A stretch of 64,000 nucleotides of DNA from Clostridia bacterium. GTDB taxonomy: Bacteria; Bacillota; Clostridia; Christensenellales; Borkfalkiaceae. Location: the NCBI GenBank assembly GCA_017558105.1, contig JAFYWI010000009.1, forward strand, positions 1-64,000. Direction: 5' to 3'. Below, one piece after another: positions 6,183-16,098 of this stretch (position 1 is the stretch's first letter; every line of letters begins with the position of its first letter). The position numbers were made by a program, and so were the translations under genes. A model generated the notes under the pieces. It was not told where the DNA came from and ran no database searches. It was given only the letters and a program-made list of their open reading frames with translations.

Positions 6183-8447
6183 ATGAGAGAAATTATTAAC
6201 TTAAACAAAAATTGGGCTTTTATTAAAAACAGCCAATACCCAGTAGCAGAAATATCTGCACAAGAAAAAGTTAATCTTCCACACACTTGGAACGCTTCCG
6301 ACGGCTACGATGGTGGAAACGATTATTTCCGTGGTTCTTGCCTATATACTAAAACCTTAAAAAAGGCAGAACTACCACAAGCAGATTTATATTACCTTGA
6401 ATTCCGTGGCGCAAATTCTTCTGCAGACGTGTTCGTTAACGGCGAAAAACTTTGCCATCACGACGGGGGCTATTCTACTTTTAGGGTAGATATAACCAAA
6501 AATTTAACTGAAAAAACGGAAATTGCAGTTGTAGTAGATAACTCTCCTAACGAAACAGTTTATCCTCAAATGGCAGACTTTACTTTCTACGGCGGTATTT
6601 ACCGTGACGTTAATTTAATTTGCGTAAATAATTCTCATTTCGATTTAGAATATTTTGGTGGCACAGGTTTAACTATTACTCCAACCATTGAAGACAAAAA
6701 CGCTAAGGTTGAAGTTGAAGTTTTTGTTAAAAACCTTAAAGAAAACCAAAAATTAGTTTATACTATTTACGATAAAGAAGAAAAGGAATTATTAAAACAA
6801 GAAAGCACTGAATTAAAGGCTAACTTCGTTATTGAAAAAGTACATTTGTGGCACGGAAGAATTGACCCTTATTTATATTGTTGTGAAGTAGAAATTGTAG
6901 AAGAAGGTGTTGTGTTAGATAACGTTTGTTCTCGTTTCGGTTGCCGTTCATTTAAGATAGACGCTAACAACGGCTTTATATTAAACGGTGAAGAATACCC
7001 ACTACGCGGTGTTTCTCGCCACCAAGATAGGCTTGGTGTAGGTAATGCACTATTACCAGAACACCACGAAGAAGATATTGAACTAATTTGTGAAGTTGGT
7101 GCAACGACAATTCGTTTAGCGCACTACCAACACGACCAATATTTCTATGACCTTTGCGACCAAAAAGGTATGGTAGTTTGGGCAGAAATACCTTATATTT
7201 CTAGGCATATGCCAACTGGTAGAGAAAACACAATTTCTCAAATGAAAGAACTAATCGTTCAAAACTACAACCACCCATCTATCGTTGTTTGGGGGTTATC
7301 TAACGAAATTTCTATTGCAGGTTCTAGTGAAGACTTATTAGAAAACCACAATATATTAAACGATTTATGCCACGAAATGGATAAAACTCGTAAAACCACA
7401 ATTGCTGCCGTTTCTATGTGCAAAATGACAGACCCTTATTTGCAAATTCCAGACGTAGTTTCTTATAACCACTACTTTGGTTGGTACGGTGGCGACACTT
7501 CTATGAACGGACCTTGGTTCGACAAGTTCCACGCTACACACCCAAATATTCCTATTGGTGTTAGCGAATACGGTTGCGAAGCGTTAAATTGGCACAGCAG
7601 TAAACCTTTCCAAGGCGACTATACAGAAGAATACCAAGCATATTACCACGAAGAATTAATTAAACAACTATTTACCCGTAAATATTTATGGGCAACACAC
7701 GTTTGGAATATGTTTGACTTCGGCGCAGACGCTAGGGCAGAAGGTGGCGAAAACGGCCAAAACCACAAAGGTCTTATGACTATGGACAGAAAGTATAAAA
7801 AAGATGCTTTCTATGCATACAAGGCTTGGTTGTCTAAAGAACCTTTCGTTCATCTATGTGGTAAAAGATATATCGACCGTGCTGAAGATATTACTAAAGT
7901 TACAGTATACTCTAACCAACCGGAAGTAGAACTTTTCGTTAACGGCCAAAGCATTGGCAAGAAAACTGCAGAAGACCACTTCTTCTACTTTGAAGTAGAA
8001 AACAAAGGCGAAACAACTATCGTTGCAAAAGCAGGCGAATTAACAGATGAAGGCAAAATTCGTAAAGTTGAAGAAATGAACCCAGATTACGTTCTTAAAG
8101 AACAAGGTGCTATTCTTAACTGGTTCGACGTTGAAGCACCAGAAGGCAGGTTCTCTCTTAACGACAAACTTTCTGATATTATGTCTACCTTTAGAGGTAA
8201 GTTATGGTTCATTTGTTTAGGGTTAAAACTTAAAAAGAAAATGAACGCTAGCAAAAAAGGCGAAAAGAAATCTGGCGGGTTCGATATTGACCTTAAAGCA
8301 GACGGCGGAATTATGCAAATGATGGGTGGCTTTACCGTTTTACGTTTATCTAGTATGATGGGTATGGCAAACGTTAATTTCACTAAAGAAGAATTGCTTA
8401 AAATGAACAAGCAACTTAACAAAATTCGTAAACCAAAAAACAAATAG
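6183..8447 (+). CDS. Glycoside hydrolase family 2, probable beta-glucuronidase
   Basis: 754 residues. It has the GH2 order: sugar-binding jelly roll (1-~150), immunoglobulin-like domain (~160-260) and TIM barrel (~265-555). The acid/base Glu is E375 in GLSNEIS and the nucleophile is E462 in GVSEYGCEA. An N-x-K motif (N527-K529 in QNHKGLMT) follows; in beta-glucuronidases this pair contacts the substrate carboxylate, though related NDKG motifs also occur in some galactosidases. Context (hexuronate symporter, UxuA, UxuB) supports glucuronidase. No signal peptide, so it is cytoplasmic and acts on imported glucuronides. After ~residue 655 there is a basic, methionine-rich C-terminal extension that I do not recognise. 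Confidence 0.8.
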   Translation: MREIINLNKNWAFIKNSQYPVAEISAQEKVNLPHTWNASDGYDGGNDYFRGSCLYTKTLKKAELPQADLYYLEFRGANSSADVFVNGEKLCHHDGGYSTFRVDITKNLTEKTEIAVVVDNSPNETVYPQMADFTFYGGIYRDVNLICVNNSHFDLEYFGGTGLTITPTIEDKNAKVEVEVFVKNLKENQKLVYTIYDKEEKELLKQESTELKANFVIEKVHLWHGRIDPYLYCCEVEIVEEGVVLDNVCSRFGCRSFKIDANNGFILNGEEYPLRGVSRHQDRLGVGNALLPEHHEEDIELICEVGATTIRLAHYQHDQYFYDLCDQKGMVVWAEIPYISRHMPTGRENTISQMKELIVQNYNHPSIVVWGLSNEISIAGSSEDLLENHNILNDLCHEMDKTRKTTIAAVSMCKMTDPYLQIPDVVSYNHYFGWYGGDTSMNGPWFDKFHATHPNIPIGVSEYGCEALNWHSSKPFQGDYTEEYQAYYHEELIKQLFTRKYLWATHVWNMFDFGADARAEGGENGQNHKGLMTMDRKYKKDAFYAYKAWLSKEPFVHLCGKRYIDRAEDITKVTVYSNQPEVELFVNGQSIGKKTAEDHFFYFEVENKGETTIVAKAGELTDEGKIRKVEEMNPDYVLKEQGAILNWFDVEAPEGRFSLNDKLSDIMSTFRGKLWFICLGLKLKKKMNASKKGEKKSGGFDIDLKADGGIMQMMGGFTVLRLSSMMGMANVNFTKEELLKMNKQLNKIRKPKNK

Positions 8448-8457
8448 TTTTTTACCG

Positions 8458-8486
8458 TTCAAGTTGCCGTTAAAACGGCAACTTGA
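8458..8486 (+). other. Intercistronic stem-loop
   Basis: TTCAAGTTGCCGT-TAA-ACGGCAACTTGAA hairpin between the glucuronidase and uxuA with no T tract. Probably an mRNA-processing or stabilising structure rather than an operon end. Confidence 0.5.
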
Positions 8487-8514
8487 ATAAATATTTATTT
8501 AGGAATTTATTGCT

Positions 8515-9594
8515 ATGAAAATGACTTTTAGATGGTACGGCGAAGGAAACGACCGTATAAAATTATCTGATATAAAACAAATTCCAGGCGTAGAAGGCAT
8601 TGTTTGGGCATTGCACGACAAAATGCCGGGCGAAATTTGGAGCGAAGAAGAAATTGCTAAAGTTAAGGCTCAATGCGATAAGTATGGTTTTAATATAGAC
8701 GTAGTTGAATCTGTAAACGTTCACGACGATATTAAAATTGGCTTACCTACAAGAGATGCTTACATAGAAAATTACAAAACTACTATTCGTAATCTTTCTA
8801 AGTATGGTGTAAAAGTAATTTGCTATAACTTTATGCCTATTTTCGACTGGACTAGAAGTAACCTTTTCCACGAAGTTGGCGACGGTTCTACCGCGCTTTT
8901 CTACGAAAAGAATATGATTCAAGACGACTATAACGCAATGGCAAAATATATTTTAGATTTTACCGAAAAGTACAATATGTCTTTCCCAGGTTGGGAACCA
9001 GAACGTATGGCTAAACTAGACCAATTGTTTAAGGCATACGAAGGCGTAACGAAAGAAAAACTTTGGGAAAACTTAAAATATTTTTTAGAAGCAATTATGC
9101 CAACTTGCGAAGAATGCGATATTAAAATGGCAATCCATATGGACGACCCACCTTGGGACATATTTGGTTTGCCAAGGCTTTTAGTAGACGAAGAAAGCAT
9201 TAGTAAGTTCTTAACAATGGTAGATAACCCTTATAACTGCTTAACGTTATGTTCTGGTAGCCTAAACGCTAACCCAAAAAACAACGTTGCAGAAATTGTT
9301 AGAAAGCATTGTAATAGAATTGCTTTTGCTCATATTAGAAACGTTAAGCACTTCCCTAACGGAGATTTTAGCGAAGCAAGCCACAGAGATTGCGATGGCG
9401 ATACGGGCATTTTAGAAATATTAAAAGCATACCACGACTGTGGTTTTAACGGCTATATTCGCCCAGACCACGGCAGACACTTGTGGGATGAAAAACCAGG
9501 CACGGTACGCCCAGGCTACGGCTTATACGATAGGGCTTTAGGTATTATGTATATGCTTGGCGTTTGGGACTTATTAGAAAACTTAAAAAAGTAA
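8515..9594 (+). CDS. uxuA: Mannonate dehydratase
   Basis: 359 residues, the usual UxuA length, beginning MKMTFRWYGEGNDRIKLSDI, which is the characteristic start of the family. Converts D-mannonate to 2-keto-3-deoxygluconate in glucuronate breakdown, in the cytoplasm. The xylose-isomerase-like barrel shows the expected conserved stretches, including IPGVEGIVWALHD, AIHMDDPPWDIFGLPR, TLCSGSLNANPKNN and FAHIRNVK, which carry metal and substrate ligands. Ten bases separate it from the next gene, an SDR mannonate oxidoreductase, so the two consecutive pathway steps are co-expressed. Confident. Confidence 0.95.
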   Translation: MKMTFRWYGEGNDRIKLSDIKQIPGVEGIVWALHDKMPGEIWSEEEIAKVKAQCDKYGFNIDVVESVNVHDDIKIGLPTRDAYIENYKTTIRNLSKYGVKVICYNFMPIFDWTRSNLFHEVGDGSTALFYEKNMIQDDYNAMAKYILDFTEKYNMSFPGWEPERMAKLDQLFKAYEGVTKEKLWENLKYFLEAIMPTCEECDIKMAIHMDDPPWDIFGLPRLLVDEESISKFLTMVDNPYNCLTLCSGSLNANPKNNVAEIVRKHCNRIAFAHIRNVKHFPNGDFSEASHRDCDGDTGILEILKAYHDCGFNGYIRPDHGRHLWDEKPGTVRPGYGLYDRALGIMYMLGVWDLLENLKK

Positions 9595-9604
9595 GGAGTA
9601 CGTT

Positions 9605-10450
9605 ATGATAAAACTTCCATTAAATATTGATTTTAATAATAAAGTAGTAGTAGTTACGGGTGCAGGCGGGCTTATTTGTGGTGCTATGGCACGTGCTTTT
9701 GCGCAAAGTGGTGCAAAGGTTGCTGCGCTAGACCTTAACGAAGATGCTGTTAAAAAACTTGCAGAAGAATTAACAAGCGAAGGCTTTGTTTGCAAAGGCT
9801 ATAAAGCAAACGTTTTAGATGCCGAAAATTTAGAAGCAGTTCACCAAGAAGTATTAAAAGACTTTGGTGGTTGCGATATTTTAGTTAACGGTGCAGGCGG
9901 TAATAATCCAAGGGCTACAACAGACAACGAATATCAACACGAAGCAAAAGAAGGTGGTAAATCTTTCTTCGATTTAGATTCTAACGGCGTAGATTTCGTT
10001 TTCAAACTAAACTTCCAAGGCACTTTATTGCCAACACAAGCATTTGCTAAAGATATGGTAGCAAAAAAAGGTGGTTGTATTCTTAACGTTTCTTCAATGA
10101 ACGCTTATACGCCACTTACTAAAATTCCTGCATACTCTGCAGCCAAAGCAGGTATTTCTAACTTTACACAATGGTTGGCAACTCACTTTGCTGGCACGGG
10201 TATAAGATGTAATGCAATTGCCCCAGGCTTTTTAGTTTCTGCACAAAATAGGGCGCTACTATTTAATGCAGACGGTACTCCAACTGCAAGAAGTGAAAAA
10301 ATATTAAAAGGCACACCTATGAATAGGTTTGTAGATGCCGATGAATTGTTAGGCGCAACCTTATTCTTATGCGACGAAAAGTCTGCATCTGCAATTACAG
10401 GTGTTGTTCTTCCAATAGACTGTGGTTTCTCATCTTATAGCGGTGTATAA
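9605..10450 (+). CDS. uxuB: SDR family D-mannonate oxidoreductase (fructuronate reductase)
   Basis: 281 residues, short-chain dehydrogenase fold: nucleotide-binding TGAGGLICGAMA near residue 20, NGAGG in the core, catalytic Ser in LNVSSMNAY and YxxxK in YSAAKAG. The length and the inserted segment around residues 100-120 (after NPRATTD) match the SDR-type mannonate oxidoreductases that replace the classical UxuB in many Firmicutes. Position directly after uxuA with AAGGAG before the ATG supports conversion of fructuronate to mannonate. Uronate isomerase (uxaC), KDG kinase and KDPG aldolase are not in this window. Symbol by function, not by homology to E. coli UxuB. Confidence 0.85.
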   Translation: MIKLPLNIDFNNKVVVVTGAGGLICGAMARAFAQSGAKVAALDLNEDAVKKLAEELTSEGFVCKGYKANVLDAENLEAVHQEVLKDFGGCDILVNGAGGNNPRATTDNEYQHEAKEGGKSFFDLDSNGVDFVFKLNFQGTLLPTQAFAKDMVAKKGGCILNVSSMNAYTPLTKIPAYSAAKAGISNFTQWLATHFAGTGIRCNAIAPGFLVSAQNRALLFNADGTPTARSEKILKGTPMNRFVDADELLGATLFLCDEKSASAITGVVLPIDCGFSSYSGV

Positions 10451-10467
10451 TTAAACAAAAATTAAAT

Positions 10468-10498
10468 AAAAGTGTAGGCATTTTGCCTACACTTTTTT
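10468..10498 (+). terminator. Terminator of the glucuronide operon
   Basis: AGTGTAGGCA-TTT-TGCCTACACT hairpin followed by T6, 20 bases after the uxuB-like stop. Confidence 0.9.
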
Positions 10499-10554
10499 AA
10501 TATAAGAACCAACAAAAAATTGCAAAAAAACGGGAGTAAAAATTTAAATGTGTA

Positions 10555-10583
10555 TTGACATACGCGCGCACGCAATATATAAT
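10555..10583 (+). promoter_or_regulatory. Promoter of the surface-protein gene cluster
   Basis: Perfect TTGACA (10555-10560), 17-base spacer and perfect TATAAT (10578-10583). A ~115-base leader follows, with an AT-only hairpin (AAAATTTTCT/AAGAAAATTTT at about 10599-10625), before AGGAGG and the ATG at 10708. Confidence 0.85.
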
Positions 10584-10707
10584 GTAATAAATAAATGTAA
10601 AATTTTCTAAAAATAAGAAAATTTTTTACAAAAAAGTAATAAAAATTTTTGCTAACGGAAAAATCTAATTAAAAGGAAATTTGTGTTTTGCAAAATAGGA
10701 GGTAAAA

Positions 10708-13700
10708 ATGAACAAGTTGAAAAGAGTATTGATTGGCATTTTATCTTTATGTATGCTTTTCTCCATTTCAATGGCAGTGGCTTGTGGCCCAACAGACCCA
10801 CCACCAACCGGTTATACCGTTACATTTATGGTAGAAGGCGAACAATATGGTAATCAACAAACAGTACAAAGGGGCAGACGTGTAGTTAAACCTGCCGACC
10901 CAACTTTCTCTAATGAAGGTTACGTATTTACAGGTTGGTACACAAGCGAAACGTTTGAAGAAGGTACGTTATGGAATTTTACAACTGGTATCGTCAACCA
11001 AGACGTTACTTTATATGCAGGTTACAGAGTAGTTACTGCTTACGTTACGGAAGTTGGAAAGGCAAACGAACCTATTACTAGTAAATTAGTTTGGACGCAA
11101 TTAACTGTATCACAAGCAACCGATTACACGGTGGTTATTTCTAACGAAAGTGGCGAAACAACCCTTACTGGTAGCGTAGAGTTTGATGCAGAAAATTATA
11201 AAGTAACTTTTACACCTAACGTTATTCCACAAGGTGGCATATATAACGTTTCTGTAAAAGATAACACACAAACTGAAGAAGCGTGTGTAGTTGAAGACGT
11301 AGTGTTTAACGGCGCTGGTACGGAAACAAACCCTTATTTAGTTGCATCTGCATTAGACTTTACTGCAGTTAATGGTGCAAACGTTGCACAAGGCACGCAT
11401 TTTAGTTTAATAAAGAGTATTTCTATTGTTACTAACAGAGAAGCACAAAAAGATTTTGAATTTAACGGCACTTTCGTTGGTAACGGCAGAACTATTACTA
11501 TTTCTGGTAATACTGGTGCTATATACAAAATTGGTGCTAACGGCGTAGTTAAACAAGTTAGTATAGCGGGCGCTCTTTCTACTGCATTAAACGATAGTAT
11601 TGGTGCATTAGCAGACTTTAACGCAGGTAGAGTAGAAAAAATTAACACAACTGCAAACGTAGAAAATAGTGGTGGTACTGTTGGTACTTCTGGTATTCAA
11701 AACGCACTTAATGAAAGTTTAGAAGACGGCGCTGGCAATCGTGGTATTGCAGGTGGCATAGTTGGTACAAACCTTGTTGGTGGCGTAGTTTATAATTGTA
11801 AAATTACAACTAGCAGTTCTTCAACTGGTACCGTAAAAGCGGCTATCGGTGGTGGTACGATAGTTGGTTATAACAAAGGCACTATTGAATTATGTACTTC
11901 TAATGGTTGCGTAGGTGCTTGGAACTCTAAAGAAACGGGTAAATCTACAAGTAACTATAGTTATTGTGGTGGTATAGCAGGTATTAACGCAGGCACAATT
12001 ACAAAGAGTACGGTAAACGGCTCTGGTAAACTTCTTGCTCAACGTATTAAAAGTGGCACTATAACAGAAGGTACAACCAATGCAAACATTGGTGGTATTG
12101 CTGGTTATAATATGGCAGGCGCTACTATTAACGAAAGTTATTTTGAAGGCATACGTGTTCACGGCGATGAAAACGTTGGTGGTATAGCAGGTCTTAACGC
12201 AGGTGCTATTGCAAACTGCTACGTAGCAGGTGTTTATAACTCTACAACAAAAATTTACACTTACGTTGGTGGTAGAACTAACGTTGGTGGTTTAGTTGGT
12301 AAAACGGAAGTTGGTGCAAGCGTAACAAATTGTTTCGTTACGGCAAACGTTTATGCTTACGGCGAAAATGGTGTTGCATATGCAGCGGCAGAAAATGCAT
12401 CTAACGTTGTATATTTAACTGCAAACCTAAACGCAAAGAGTTCAGACGATGGCAACACTAACCCAAACCCAGCAACTTTAATTGCTCCAACAGGCAATAA
12501 CAACGTTGCAATAGAAGTTACTAATGGCTCTGCAGACGGCGTAACCACAAACTATGCTATTGCACAAAGTTATTTAACAACAATTAACGGCGCAGAAAAG
12601 TTCATATTTGAAGATACTATTAAATTAGGCTTCATTAAAAATATTCCTGAAGAAGCAACAATAGAAGTTGAATTATATAATGCAGACGGCACACTTTTCA
12701 AAGAAGTTGAAGTAGCAGAAACTGGTGCTTCTATTAACGGCCCGGTTCTACAAGGTCACGTATTTAATGGTTGGGCAGTTGCTCCTAACGGCGCTGTTGT
12801 TTTTGGTAAGAGCGTAGCTATTTCTATGTACGACCTATTAGATTACCAAGTTGCAGGCGGAAAAGTTAAACTTTATGCAAATATGAGCGTTCGTATTCCT
12901 AACGAAGGTTTAATAGTTGCTATTTACGACAGATACGTTGAAGCAGACGCAACTGCAGGCGCATCTGAAGCAATTGAAAATGCTTTCAAGGCTTGGATGG
13001 CACAAAATGGTTACACCTACGAAGTTGAATTTAGGCACTATACGGGTAGTTCATTAGGCGTTGCAGATTTCGGTGCAATGGTTAATAACGACGGCGATAT
13101 AGACGTATTATTAGGCGCAGGCGCTAACATTACTTCTACTGGTAAAGTTGCTTACCTATCTAGAGCATATATGACCTACGAAGGTTTAACCGATAGATAT
13201 GCTTGCCTATTAACAGATACGGAAAGAGCAGTAGATTTCTACGCATTTGTAACTGGTACTGAAAAGGCAACTGCAACAATTAATTTCAACGTTAACACTT
13301 CTGTTACTGGTGGCTCTGTAGATTCTATTCTTGGCACAACGGTAACTGCTCCTACGGTAACTGCTCCTAACGGCTACGAATTTATTGGTTGGGCAACCAC
13401 TGAAAACGCAACGGAAGCAGAAGTTGTAGGAACGGCTTTAGGTTATAAAGACGTTAAAGACTTATTAAACGAAGGCTCTGTAACGTTATACCCTGTAATC
13501 GTTGAAAAACAAGCAGATTTAGTTGTTTATATTCACCTATCTGCATCTTCAACCGAATATATTACCGAATTAGAAGCAGATGCTATTGAAAGTGCAATAG
13601 CAACACTTTATGCAGATAAGGTTGTAAACTTCGTTCGCGTAACTGGTAAAAACGCAGCGGGTTTTGCAACGGAAGTAATTAACGGCAATGCAGATATTTA

Positions 13701-13875
13701 TATTGGTGGTAATAATGCAGGCGACGTTCAATTTGATGCACAATATGGTAAAACAGGAGTTGGCGCAGGTCACTTTGCAAACACTTCAAGAAAAGTTGGT
13801 ATTATAAATAATTGTGCTAATAAATCTTTAGCAATTACTTTATATCAATATTTAACGGCTGAAAAAGTAAACTAA
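10708..13875 (+). CDS. Large surface lipoprotein with InlB-type, GLUG-type and duplicated binding-protein-like domains
   Basis: 1055 residues. The N-terminus MNKLKRVLIGILSLCMLFSISMAVAC is a lipoprotein signal with lipidated C26. Next comes an InlB B-repeat-like unit (residues ~35-95, ending GYVFTGWYTSETF...LYAGY). A long glycine-rich region (~240-560) carries GLUG-like units (GIAGGIVGTN, GGIAGINAG, GGIAGYNMAG, GGIAGLNAG, GGLVGKTEVG). The last third has two copies of a module reading VAIYDRYVE...DIDVLLGAG and VVYIHLSAS...DIYIGGNNAG, separated by a second repeat-like unit (NGYEFIGWATTEN). These two modules resemble degenerate type-2 solute-binding folds. Likely anchored outside the membrane; ligand unknown. 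First of three surface genes. Confidence 0.7.
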   Translation: MNKLKRVLIGILSLCMLFSISMAVACGPTDPPPTGYTVTFMVEGEQYGNQQTVQRGRRVVKPADPTFSNEGYVFTGWYTSETFEEGTLWNFTTGIVNQDVTLYAGYRVVTAYVTEVGKANEPITSKLVWTQLTVSQATDYTVVISNESGETTLTGSVEFDAENYKVTFTPNVIPQGGIYNVSVKDNTQTEEACVVEDVVFNGAGTETNPYLVASALDFTAVNGANVAQGTHFSLIKSISIVTNREAQKDFEFNGTFVGNGRTITISGNTGAIYKIGANGVVKQVSIAGALSTALNDSIGALADFNAGRVEKINTTANVENSGGTVGTSGIQNALNESLEDGAGNRGIAGGIVGTNLVGGVVYNCKITTSSSSTGTVKAAIGGGTIVGYNKGTIELCTSNGCVGAWNSKETGKSTSNYSYCGGIAGINAGTITKSTVNGSGKLLAQRIKSGTITEGTTNANIGGIAGYNMAGATINESYFEGIRVHGDENVGGIAGLNAGAIANCYVAGVYNSTTKIYTYVGGRTNVGGLVGKTEVGASVTNCFVTANVYAYGENGVAYAAAENASNVVYLTANLNAKSSDDGNTNPNPATLIAPTGNNNVAIEVTNGSADGVTTNYAIAQSYLTTINGAEKFIFEDTIKLGFIKNIPEEATIEVELYNADGTLFKEVEVAETGASINGPVLQGHVFNGWAVAPNGAVVFGKSVAISMYDLLDYQVAGGKVKLYANMSVRIPNEGLIVAIYDRYVEADATAGASEAIENAFKAWMAQNGYTYEVEFRHYTGSSLGVADFGAMVNNDGDIDVLLGAGANITSTGKVAYLSRAYMTYEGLTDRYACLLTDTERAVDFYAFVTGTEKATATINFNVNTSVTGGSVDSILGTTVTAPTVTAPNGYEFIGWATTENATEAEVVGTALGYKDVKDLLNEGSVTLYPVIVEKQADLVVYIHLSASSTEYITELEADAIESAIATLYADKVVNFVRVTGKNAAGFATEVINGNADIYIGGNNAGDVQFDAQYGKTGVGAGHFANTSRKVGIINNCANKSLAITLYQYLTAEKVN

Positions 13876-13900
13876 TACAAAAAAATAAAGTTAAGGATAG

Positions 13901-13929
13901 CAAAACAGCGGAATATTTCCGCTGTTTTG
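13901..13929 (+). terminator. Stem-loop after the surface lipoprotein gene
   Basis: CAAAACAGCGGAA-TAT-TTCCGCTGTTTTG hairpin with only TTTT at the end and the next start 17 bases later. It may be a partial terminator that lowers downstream expression. Confidence 0.55.
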
Positions 13930-13945
13930 ACAATAAGAAAAAAAT

Positions 13946-16093
13946 ATGAATAAATTTAAAGCATTTTTTATTAAAGTAGGCAAAGCAATTAAAAATTTCT
14001 TTACCATAGGCATACCTAACTGGTTTAAAAACTGGTGCAAACCAAAAACAGCCCTTTGCATTGCGCTAGCGCTAATTATTTTTGGTGGCTTTTTAGGTAG
14101 CATGATTCAAACTGACTTTTTTAGGGTAGAAATCGTAACGAAAACCATAGAAGTTAACATTGCAGAATCTGGCAACGCAACTTCTACGGCTATTCAACAA
14201 CAACAAGCAACGGGTGTTAAAACCAAAAGTGTTGCCGACATCTATAAACCTAAATATGCAAGCGCAGAAGACCCTGTTCCTATGATTTTGGTTGCGCCTG
14301 GTATTCAACGTACTAAGGAAACGCAAGCATCTTTCTGTATAGAACTAGTTCGTAGGGGCTTTGGCGTTATTTGTTTAGACCCTTATGGCCAGGGTGAATC
14401 TACTCCGTCTTATGAAAAACAATCTGCAACTAACGAAGGTTACGGGTTGTTTCATTGGATGGACTATATGCACTCTCAAGAAGGTTTAGAATATTTTGAT
14501 TGGGTAGACTATAATTACATAGGTGCAACAGGACACTCTGCTGGTGGTAACGGCGCACAAAAACTTGCCGAACGTGAAGGCAAAAACGCTACCGACCGTG
14601 GCGATGCAAATTCTCGTTTAGCGGCAGTATATATTACGGGCTTTATTCGTGGTTGGACTTGGTCTAATACAAAAAGTAATATTGGTGTAAGTTATTCTAG
14701 CAACGACGAAGGTGCTTACCAAAACAAAACTGCACAAAAGAAGGCTACTATTCAAGCAAAATTAGATGAAGGTAAAACTCTTACGGCAGAAGAAGAATGG
14801 TGGTTAACCGTTGGCAATGCAGATATGCGTTATGCGCAAGAATCTATTGATATAGTTAACTATCAATTAGCACGTAACGGCGAACAAAAAATTACTGAAG
14901 TTGAAGTTGGCTACGGCTACGGCAACCCTTACACAAGCACTTACGCGCAAATAAATAACGAAACTTGCTTGCACGCTTTCCAACCTTACGACACTGCAAC
15001 TTTAACCCACTTAGTTGGTTTTTTTGGTTACGTTTTTGAAAATTACGATGCAAACGGCATAACACAAAGGGGTTTAGCAGATAGTAGCCACTCTTGGTTA
15101 TGGAAAGAAATTGGTGGTGGCATGGTGCTTGCTGGTGGCATAGTGTTTATTATGGCGCTATTCGTATTGTTATTAAAAACAAAAGCATTTAGTAGCCTTA
15201 AAAAAGAATTACCATTAAGAACGGGCGACCAAAAAGTAAAGGGCAGAATATTCTTCTGGTGTGCTTTCGTGTTGTCTGCAATAATAGCATATTTTTTATA
15301 TATGGTTGCAGTACAAAAATCGGTAGAATGGTTCCCAGACGCGGCTGGTAGTATTCAAACGTGGTTCTTCCCACAACGTTTCACCAACGCTATTATGATT
15401 TGGGCAGTAGCAAACGGTTTAATAGGTGTAGCAATATTCTTCTTAACTTGGGGCATTGAATATGCAATAGATTATTTTGGTGCTAAAAAGCGCGCGTTTA
15501 ACGTTGCAGACGTTCATAGTTCTTATAGAAGTAAATTAGACCCATTAAAATTAAATGGTAGCGATTATTGGAAAACACCGCTATTAGCAGGTATATTAAT
15601 TTTATCTTTCTTTGCGTTAGACGGCTTATGTTATGCAATATTCCACGTAGATATGCGTTTCTTCTTCTTATCTGCAAGGTTTACGCTTAACGGCAAGGCA
15701 ATACTTGCAATGGCAATGTATTTACCTTTCTTCTTCATATTCTATATGTCTAACTCGTTAAGAGTAAACTGCTCTATGAGACCTTCTAACTGGCCAGAAT
15801 GGTTAAGCCAAATTATAGCAGTTTTAGGTAATACGTTGGGGCTTGTTGCGTTGGTAGTTGTTCAATACATCGGCTTTGGCTCAACGGGTGTTGTTGGCTT
15901 TACTGGCGAAGTTGGCCCACAATGGCTATTCGTTAATATGTTGTTTAGCATTATTCCTATGATGGCTGCACTTCCATTACTTAACAGATGGTTCTTTAAC
16001 AAGTCTGGTAGAGCGTGGGTAGGCGCTATGGTAGTTTGTGCTATATTCATTATTATGACGGGTAGTGGTACAACAATTTATTACGCATTATAA
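13946..16093 (+). CDS. Membrane-anchored alpha/beta hydrolase with C-terminal transmembrane block
   Basis: 715 residues. One membrane segment at ~36-54, then an outside-facing alpha/beta hydrolase domain (~105-370). The oxyanion/strand region is PVPMILVAPGIQ, with LDPYGQGES and the nucleophile elbow GHSAGG (S198). After ~375 come about seven to eight hydrophobic segments with an amphipathic linker around 500-530. A hydrolase fused ahead of a polytopic domain is uncommon; the membrane part is not recognised. No strong ribosome site is visible; translation may depend on the upstream gene. A role in cleaving or remodelling extracellular esters or glycan substituents is inference from the neighbouring esterase. 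Confidence 0.65.
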   Translation: MNKFKAFFIKVGKAIKNFFTIGIPNWFKNWCKPKTALCIALALIIFGGFLGSMIQTDFFRVEIVTKTIEVNIAESGNATSTAIQQQQATGVKTKSVADIYKPKYASAEDPVPMILVAPGIQRTKETQASFCIELVRRGFGVICLDPYGQGESTPSYEKQSATNEGYGLFHWMDYMHSQEGLEYFDWVDYNYIGATGHSAGGNGAQKLAEREGKNATDRGDANSRLAAVYITGFIRGWTWSNTKSNIGVSYSSNDEGAYQNKTAQKKATIQAKLDEGKTLTAEEEWWLTVGNADMRYAQESIDIVNYQLARNGEQKITEVEVGYGYGNPYTSTYAQINNETCLHAFQPYDTATLTHLVGFFGYVFENYDANGITQRGLADSSHSWLWKEIGGGMVLAGGIVFIMALFVLLLKTKAFSSLKKELPLRTGDQKVKGRIFFWCAFVLSAIIAYFLYMVAVQKSVEWFPDAAGSIQTWFFPQRFTNAIMIWAVANGLIGVAIFFLTWGIEYAIDYFGAKKRAFNVADVHSSYRSKLDPLKLNGSDYWKTPLLAGILILSFFALDGLCYAIFHVDMRFFFLSARFTLNGKAILAMAMYLPFFFIFYMSNSLRVNCSMRPSNWPEWLSQIIAVLGNTLGLVALVVVQYIGFGSTGVVGFTGEVGPQWLFVNMLFSIIPMMAALPLLNRWFFNKSGRAWVGAMVVCAIFIIMTGSGTTIYYAL

Positions 16094-16098
16094 AAAGT

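Noticed and set aside
8087..8443. 118-codon minus frame over the GH2 C-terminal extension
   Set aside because: Opposite-strand shadow; the plus frame is continuous with the GH2 protein and has neighbour-like codon use.
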